Shown here: piece by piece, positions 58,933 through 64,000 of the stretch | How the letters are laid out: the number at the start of each line of letters is the position of its first letter | Numbering within the stretch: the stretch's first letter is position 1 | Origin: Amycolatopsis japonica | Lineage (GTDB): Bacteria; Actinomycetota; Actinomycetes; Mycobacteriales; Pseudonocardiaceae | NCBI RefSeq assembly: GCF_000732925.1 | Contig: NZ_CP008953.1 | Span: 3,472,001 to 3,536,000 of the forward strand | Direction: 5' to 3' | Length of the DNA stretch: 64,000 bases | Position numbers and translations under genes: made by a program | The notes under the pieces: model-generated | What the model saw: the letters and a program-made list of their open reading frames with translations, nothing else | What the model was told of the DNA's origin: nothing | Databases searched by the model: none

Positions 58933-59910
58933 CTATCCGAATGCCTGCCGAAGGTGGACACGGCGATAGGCCGAAGGCGGGGTGTCGAAGTGGTCGAGGA
59001 AGGCTTGGCGAAGCGTCTCGGTCGAGCCGAAACCGCATCGCCTCGCGATCGAGGACAGCGGAAGTTCGGTGCCGCACAACAGTTTCGCCGCGTTCTCGGT
59101 TCTCGCGGCCCGCACGTACCTGCTGGGTGTGGTGCTCAAGTGCGCGTCGAACAACCTGGTCAGCTGCCGGGGGCTGATCCCGGCCCGTTGGGCGAGGGCG
59201 GCGGTGCCGAGATCACCGGCGAGGTGTTCGGCGACGTACGCGGTGATGTCGCGGACCAGCCGGTTCTCCGGCGGCGGACCGGACAGGAACATGCTCACCT
59301 GCGCCTGGTTGCCCGGCCGCTGCAGGTAGGTGACGAGCATGCGGGCGACCTCCCTGGCGACACTCGGGCCGTGGTCCTCTTCGACGAACGCGAGGGTGAG
59401 GTCGATCCCGCTGGTGACCCCCGCCGCCGTGTAGACGTTGCCGTCGCGCACGTACAGCGGCACCGGGTCGACGTTCACCTGCGGATAGTTCGTCGCGAGC
59501 CGGTTCGCGAACCGCCAGTGGGTGGTGGCGCGGCGGCCGTTGAGCAGTCCGCATGCGGCGAGCACGGTGGCGCCGGTGCACACCGAGGCGACCCGGCGGC
59601 TCTGCTGCGCGAGCCTGCGGACGTGGGTGACGAACCGCGCGTCCGCGGCGGCGGCCTCGTGTCCGGTGCCGCCCGCGACGATCAGCGTGTCCAGCCCGCC
59701 GGTGATCTGGTCGAGCCGATGCTGTGCCTGCAGGGTCAGCCCGGACTCGCAGCGGATGCCGCGTCCGTCGACGCTGGCGAGCATGATCTCGTACCCCGGC
59801 TTGCCGCCGAGTTTGGTGGCGGCGTCCAGGACGTCCGACGGACCGGCGATGTCGAGCAACTCGGCGTTGCTGTAGCCGACGATCAACACTCGTCTGGGTG
59901 AACCCGGCAT
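58933..59910 (-). CDS. GlxA-type regulator (DJ-1/PfpI domain + AraC HTH)
   Basis: A 325-residue protein. The N-terminal DJ-1/PfpI-like domain includes VLIVGYSNAELLDIAGPSDV, SVCTGATVLAACGLLNGRRA and TTHWRFA. The C-terminal AraC helix-turn-helix has ALAQRAGISPRQLTRLFDAH and SIARRCGFGSTETLRQAFLD. GlxA relatives regulate catabolic genes in response to ligands bound by the PfpI-like domain. It is divergent from a stand-alone DJ-1/PfpI gene, a likely target. Confidence 0.92.
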   Translation of the reverse strand: MPGSPRRVLIVGYSNAELLDIAGPSDVLDAATKLGGKPGYEIMLASVDGRGIRCESGLTLQAQHRLDQITGGLDTLIVAGGTGHEAAAADARFVTHVRRLAQQSRRVASVCTGATVLAACGLLNGRRATTHWRFANRLATNYPQVNVDPVPLYVRDGNVYTAAGVTSGIDLTLAFVEEDHGPSVAREVARMLVTYLQRPGNQAQVSMFLSGPPPENRLVRDITAYVAEHLAGDLGTAALAQRAGISPRQLTRLFDAHLSTTPSRYVRAARTENAAKLLCGTELPLSSIARRCGFGSTETLRQAFLDHFDTPPSAYRRVHLRQAFG

Positions 59911-60009
59911 GATCGAACGCTACCAGTAGTGCCCGGCCGTCGGACGTTGTTCGCAGGAATCCGGACATCCGGGCCACCGTGGGCCCGCCGCTCCGACACC
60001 GTTGTCCCC

Positions 60010-60720
60010 ATGACAGACGACAAGAAGACGATCGCGTTCGTGGTGTACCCGGGGATGACCCCGCTCGACATGGTCGGGCCGCTGACCGTGCTGGAGGGGA
60101 TGGCGAGCACGGCGCAGGAATACCGGACGGTCGTGGTCGGCGAGACGAAGGACCCGGTCATCACCGACAACCCCCTGAAGCTCGTGGCGACCCACACCTA
60201 CGACGAGGTCCCGTCGCCGTACGCGCTGCTCGTGCCCGGTGGCGCCGCACCGACGCTGAAGGCGCTCGCCGACGAGAAGCTGGTCGGTTACCTGCGCGGC
60301 GCGGCGGCGAACGCCGAGCTCGTGACGTCGGTGTGCACGGGATCGCTGCTGCTGGGGCAGGCAGGACTGTTGAAGGGCCGCAAGGCCGCGACGCACTGGA
60401 TGTTCCGGGAATTGCTGGGCGCGTTCGGCGCGGAACCGGTCGCGGAGCGCTGGGTCGAGGACGGGAACGTGATCACCGCCGCCGGGGTGTCGGCGGGGAT
60501 CGACCTCGCGCTGCACTTGGTCGAGCGGCTCGTCGGCGCCGAGATCGCCAGGACGATCCAGTTCGTCATCGAGTACGACCCGGAGCCGCCGCAGGGCCCG
60601 CTGGACTGGTCCAAGCGTCCGTACGGGGACCTCAAGCCCTTGCTGGAGCACACGCTGAACGAGGCGCTCGCGGACGAACCCGCGTTGCGGGACAGGCTCC
60701 TCGCGCACACCGGGAAATAA
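60010..60720 (+). CDS. DJ-1/PfpI-family protein
   Basis: A 236-residue protein of the DJ-1/PfpI superfamily. The nucleophilic Cys is in ELVTSVCTGSLLLGQAGLLK and the following KAATHWMFRELLGAFGAEPV and VITAAGVSAGIDLALHLVER are typical of isonitrile-hydratase-like members. An enzymatic role is possible, but the exact reaction is not certain. ATG 60010 is preferred; no good site precedes longer versions. It is divergent from the GlxA-type regulator. Confidence 0.85.
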   Translation: MTDDKKTIAFVVYPGMTPLDMVGPLTVLEGMASTAQEYRTVVVGETKDPVITDNPLKLVATHTYDEVPSPYALLVPGGAAPTLKALADEKLVGYLRGAAANAELVTSVCTGSLLLGQAGLLKGRKAATHWMFRELLGAFGAEPVAERWVEDGNVITAAGVSAGIDLALHLVERLVGAEIARTIQFVIEYDPEPPQGPLDWSKRPYGDLKPLLEHTLNEALADEPALRDRLLAHTGK

Positions 60721-60807
60721 GGGGGACGGCCATCCGGGTGAGAAATCGACGTCTCGGGGACAGCACCGGGTTACATTCGGGTCATCCGTCCAGGTGATAG
60801 GTGGTTC

Positions 60808-63774
60808 GTGGAGTTCAAGGTGCTCGGCCCGCTCGCGGCCTCGGTCCCGCTGCCGTCGGCGGCTCAGCCCCGTCGGGTGCTCGCGGTGCTCCTGACCCGG
60901 CCGAACGAGTTCGTCCACCGGGACACCCTCGTGGACGAACTCTGGCCGCAGGGACCGCCGTCGAGTGCGGCGGCGGTCGTGCAGATGGCGGTTTCCAAGC
61001 TGCGCAAGGCGTTGTCACCCGGCATACCGGTGGACGACGAGCGGCAGCGGCTGCGGTCCGGCCGGAGCGGCTACCGGCTGACGGTGGCGGACGGCGAGCT
61101 GGACGTCGCCGGTTTCTCGGAGCTGACGGCCGCCGCCGCGAGCGCGACCGGTGACGAACGCAAGGCGTTGCTCGAACGGGCGCTGGGGTTGTGGCGTGGC
61201 CGGGCCTTCGCCGACGTGCCGGTCGGTCCGCTGGTGGAGGCGCACCGGTTGTGGCTCGAAGACCGGCGTTGTTCGGTGTTGGGCAGGCTCGTGGAACTGG
61301 ACCTGGCCGCCGGTGACCACAAGTCGGTCGCGGACCGGCTGGGACCGGAGCTGGCCGCCCGGCCCGGCGACGAGCGACTCGCCGGGTGGCTGGCCGAGGC
61401 GTTGCACGGTCTCGGCCGGCGGGACGCGGCGCTGGCCGTCCTCGACCGCTGCCGTCAGGCGCTGTGGGAACACACTGGAGTCTCACCGGGGGACGACCTG
61501 CTCGCGGTCCACCGCCGGATTTCCGGAACCGGCTGGTCGGCGGGCGGCGCGCCATGCCGCCTGCCTGCCGCGACGCCGGATTTCACCGGCAGGGCGGCAG
61601 AGCTGGCGGAAGTCGCACGCGCGGTGCGGTCGCCCGCGCCGATCGTGCTGCACGGGGCGGTGGGAGCGGGGAAGAGCGCGCTGGCCGTCCAAGCCGCGTG
61701 GCGCGTGCGCAAGCGGTTCCCGGATGGCCAGCTCGTCGCCGACCTGCGTGAACCCGGTGATGTCCTCGCCGGGTTCCTTCGCACGCTCGGGCTTGCGGAA
61801 GCGGAACTCCCCGCGGACCGGGCCGGGCTGCTCTCGTTGTGGCAGAGCCATTCCGCCGACCGGCGGCTGCTGGTGATCCTCGAGAACGCCCGGTCCGAAG
61901 CCGAGGTGCGGCCGTTGCTGCCGAGTGGTCCCGGCTGCGCGACGATCGTCACGACACGGCGACGGCTGGCGGGTCTCGTCGGCGCCAGGCCGGTCGAAGT
62001 CGGGCCAATGTCCTACGAGGACGCACGGACGCTGCTCGGCGAGATCGCCGGAGAAGCCCGGTTGTCCGGCGAACCCGACGCCGTCCGCCGGGTGCTGGCC
62101 TGCTGCGACGGCCTTCCGCTGGCGGTGCGGGCGGCGGGGACGAAACTGCTGCAGCGGCCTCGGCTGAGTGTCGCCGAGTTCGCGACCCGCCTGGAGAACG
62201 AGCGGCTGCGCCTCGACGAACTCGCCGCCGGTGACCTGGCCGTCCGCCCGGTGCTCGCCGAAGCCCTCGCCGAGCTGCCGTCGCGACAACGGAACTCCCT
62301 GCGGCTGCTCGGTTTTCCCGGCGCGACCGAAATCGCCGACTGGTTCGCGACGGCGATGCTGGGCCGTCCGTCCCGCGAGGCGGCGGAACTGCTCGACGAA
62401 CTCGTGGACGACCACCTGCTCCACGCCGAACCGGATCAGGCGGGTTTCCTCCGGTACCGGCTGCCGGGGCTGACCCGGCTCGCGCTCCGGGAACCGCCGG
62501 ATCCCGGAGCCCTCGAACGCGGGCTGACGGTGATGGCGGCGTTGGCCGAACACGCTTCCGCCGCGCTCGGCGCCGAGTACCCGCCCTCACGGCGCGATGA
62601 CGTCCCGGCCGCTGTTTCGGACCGCGTCGCGGCCGACCCGAACGGATGGCGGGTCGCGGAAACCGCGAACCTCGCGCTCGCCGTCCGTACCGCGAAGAAC
62701 CATGGCTGGACCGGGCTGGCCATGAGGCTGGCCGACGCCTACAGCGATCTCGTCGGTCCCCGGAAAGGCGGTTCCTCCGCCTGGCTCGGATTCGGCATCG
62801 TGCGTGATCGTCTCGATGTCCCCGCGGAGGCCGAGAAACTGCTGAAGCTCGGGCACGCCCACGCCGACGCGGGGGATCTGGCCCGGGCGAGGACCTGTTT
62901 CTTGTTGGCGGAGACCAGGTTCCGCTCCGTGGGTGATCATCCGGGCACCGGGTCCGCGCTCGTCGCGCTCGCCGACGTCGACGCGGATTCCGGCCGGGCC
63001 GGTGCGGCGGTCCACGCGCTGCGGGAGGCGCTGGACCTGTTGCGGGACTGCGGTGACCTCGCCGGGCAGGCGATGGCGTCGGCGCAGTTCGGCTCGCTGT
63101 GGGACGACCTCGGCGACTTCCGCCGGGCGAAGGAATGCTTCGACGCGAGCCTGCTGCTTTCGCTCCATTGTGAAGACGGGCAGCAACACGACAGGTCCGC
63201 CAAGCGGTACGCCGACGTCCTGCGACGGAACGGCCGCGTGGACGAGGCCGGCGCGCTGCTGACGAGCGCCCTGATCGGCACGCGCAGCTCGCGTGAACGC
63301 CACTGGGAGGCGCACGTCCTCCGGAGTCTTGGTGACCTCCACGCCAAAACCGGCGACGCGGGGGAGAGCGAACGATGCCTTTCGCGGTCGCTGGAACTCT
63401 TCGAGGACGTCGGGCACCGGCACGCCGCCGCCTACACGCATCGCAGCTTCGGCGAGTCCTTGCGCCTGGCGGGTGAACACGGCCGTGCCGCCGAACACCT
63501 GAGCCTGGCGATGAGTACGTTCCGCGAGCTCGGAGACCGCCGGGGCGGCGGATACGCCCTGCTCAGCTTCGGACGTCTACGGGCCGATGAAGGCATCGCG
63601 ACCGAAGCCGCCGAAGGGCTCCGAACCGCGGCGGGACTGTTCCGGGAGCTGGGATTCCCGGTGTGGGAACTACGTGCCCTCCAGGGCCTTTCTGCCGTCG
63701 ACGAGAGCGGACGCCAGCGGGATCGGGCTCGTGAAGCCTTGACGAAGATCCGCTTCGGAGTGACTCCGGCATAG
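60808..63774 (+). CDS. SARP/AfsR-type regulator: wHTH-BTAD + NB-ARC + TPR
   Basis: A 988-residue regulator with the same plan as the gene at 32156. The winged helix holds AQPRRVLAVLLTRPNEFVHR and VVQMAVSKLRKAL, and the BTAD ends with EHTGVSPGDDLLAVHRRI. The ATPase has DFTGRAAELAEVARAV, Walker A HGAVGAGKSALAVQAAWRV and GLPLAVRAAGTKLLQRP. A long TPR array follows (ETRFRSVGDHPGTGSALVAL, EAHVLRSLGDLHAKTGDAGE). GTG 60808 is used. It is likely an activator of unknown genes, perhaps beyond the window. Confidence 0.92.
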   Translation: MEFKVLGPLAASVPLPSAAQPRRVLAVLLTRPNEFVHRDTLVDELWPQGPPSSAAAVVQMAVSKLRKALSPGIPVDDERQRLRSGRSGYRLTVADGELDVAGFSELTAAAASATGDERKALLERALGLWRGRAFADVPVGPLVEAHRLWLEDRRCSVLGRLVELDLAAGDHKSVADRLGPELAARPGDERLAGWLAEALHGLGRRDAALAVLDRCRQALWEHTGVSPGDDLLAVHRRISGTGWSAGGAPCRLPAATPDFTGRAAELAEVARAVRSPAPIVLHGAVGAGKSALAVQAAWRVRKRFPDGQLVADLREPGDVLAGFLRTLGLAEAELPADRAGLLSLWQSHSADRRLLVILENARSEAEVRPLLPSGPGCATIVTTRRRLAGLVGARPVEVGPMSYEDARTLLGEIAGEARLSGEPDAVRRVLACCDGLPLAVRAAGTKLLQRPRLSVAEFATRLENERLRLDELAAGDLAVRPVLAEALAELPSRQRNSLRLLGFPGATEIADWFATAMLGRPSREAAELLDELVDDHLLHAEPDQAGFLRYRLPGLTRLALREPPDPGALERGLTVMAALAEHASAALGAEYPPSRRDDVPAAVSDRVAADPNGWRVAETANLALAVRTAKNHGWTGLAMRLADAYSDLVGPRKGGSSAWLGFGIVRDRLDVPAEAEKLLKLGHAHADAGDLARARTCFLLAETRFRSVGDHPGTGSALVALADVDADSGRAGAAVHALREALDLLRDCGDLAGQAMASAQFGSLWDDLGDFRRAKECFDASLLLSLHCEDGQQHDRSAKRYADVLRRNGRVDEAGALLTSALIGTRSSRERHWEAHVLRSLGDLHAKTGDAGESERCLSRSLELFEDVGHRHAAAYTHRSFGESLRLAGEHGRAAEHLSLAMSTFRELGDRRGGGYALLSFGRLRADEGIATEAAEGLRTAAGLFRELGFPVWELRALQGLSAVDESGRQRDRAREALTKIRFGVTPA

Positions 63775-64000
63775 CCCGGCGGAGGGTTCACGGCCGCGGC
63801 GTTTGGCGAAGTTATGGCGACGGTGTGTTGACTGCTGCTCATGTGAGCGGACTTCGCGCCGCCCCGAATTCGCGGAACTGGGGGTGGCGGCGCGTGCTCG
63901 TGGCCGGGTGACGCCTTCAGAGGGCAGGAGGCGTCACCCGGTTCGCAGAGCTGGGGTGTGTCTCAATCCGGAGTCGGCTGATCAGGTGAGGACACGCGCG
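63775..64000. other. Downstream intergenic region to window end
   Basis: No supported gene in the last 226 bp. It contains a strong hairpin (below). GGGTGTGTCTCAA near 63955 resembles ends of IS5-type elements, so an insertion sequence may start past the edge; this is weak. Confidence 0.45.
63904..63941. terminator. Hairpin terminator after SARP gene
   Basis: CCGGGTGACGCCT pairs perfectly with AGGCGTCACCCGG around a 12-nt loop. It is 130 bp after the SARP stop and may also serve a convergent gene beyond the window. Confidence 0.65.

Noticed and set aside
63950..63975. Possible IS5-type terminal repeat GGGTGTGTCTCAA
   Set aside because: Only a short match at the window edge; no second end or transposase is visible.
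1..64000. CRISPR arrays, rRNA genes, replication origin
   Set aside because: No regularly spaced direct repeats, no rRNA-like sequence and no DnaA-box cluster were seen on reading through.

Overview
The window is high-GC DNA from a filamentous actinomycete, most likely Amycolatopsis or another member of the Pseudonocardiaceae. This is inferred, not computed. The signs are an SsgA-like sporulation protein (ssgB-like), a phosphatidylinositol-mannoside gene set, three very large SARP/AfsR-type regulators, many GTG starts and strong GC bias in third codon positions. From thrS (17.9 kb) to the glyoxalase-like gene (56 kb) the core gene order follows the block seen in Mycobacterium tuberculosis: thrS-HIT-pgsA-patA-pimA ... 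pdxS ... pdxT-yebC ... ruvCAB ... yajC-secD-secF-apt-relA-ppiase-MBL. Lineage-specific genes have been inserted into it.

Region 1 (1-13.6 kb) is accessory and partly decayed. It holds the tail of a PucR-type regulator, a DyP peroxidase followed by truncated gene remnants, a 1088-residue SARP regulator divergent from a hemerythrin-like protein and a DUF4267-like membrane protein. Next come a complete IS5-family element with frameshifted transposase and TTA target duplication, and a 44-residue membrane peptide. Three uncommon proteins follow (DUF1963-like, an internally duplicated 295-residue protein, a DUF6461-like 720-residue protein), then a wrecked tyrosine integrase against a tRNA-Val/Cys/Gly cluster. 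This looks like the remains of an integrated element.

Region 2 (13.7-30.5 kb) holds ssgB-like, tRNA-Val(CAC), a polyprenyl glycosylphosphotransferase, a nitroreductase, thrS and a HIT hydrolase. Then come YceI and MarR, the PIM genes pgsA-patA-pimA and a LemA-like membrane protein, an XdhC-like protein, EF-G2, a Tat-exported FAD oxidoreductase and pdxS. A MarR palindrome (GTTGAGCGCTCAAC) occurs twice between yceI and marR and once, imperfectly, before the nitroreductase, defining a small predicted regulon.

Region 3 (30.5-39.7 kb) lies between pdxS and pdxT: a PaaI thioesterase, a small acidic protein, a secreted I36-type inhibitor, a second SARP/NB-ARC/TPR regulator, a P1 peptidase-TetR-amino acid permease cassette and an XRE-cupin regulator divergent from azlCD.

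Region 4 (39.7-57.4 kb) is core housekeeping: pdxT, yebC, ruvCAB with a good LexA box, yajC-secD-secF, apt, relA/spoT, then enoyl-CoA hydratase, amidase, aminotransferase IV, membrane cyclophilin and a metallo-hydrolase. Region 5 (57.4-64 kb) holds a YibE/F membrane protein, a GlxA-type regulator divergent from a DJ-1/PfpI protein, and a third SARP/AfsR regulator.

The most distinctive non-coding feature is a set of perfect or near-perfect 49-64 bp palindromes at gene 3' ends (20.5, 25.6, 29.4, 41.9, 48.5, 52.3 and 52.4 kb). At least two sequence families recur, so they are not independent terminators.
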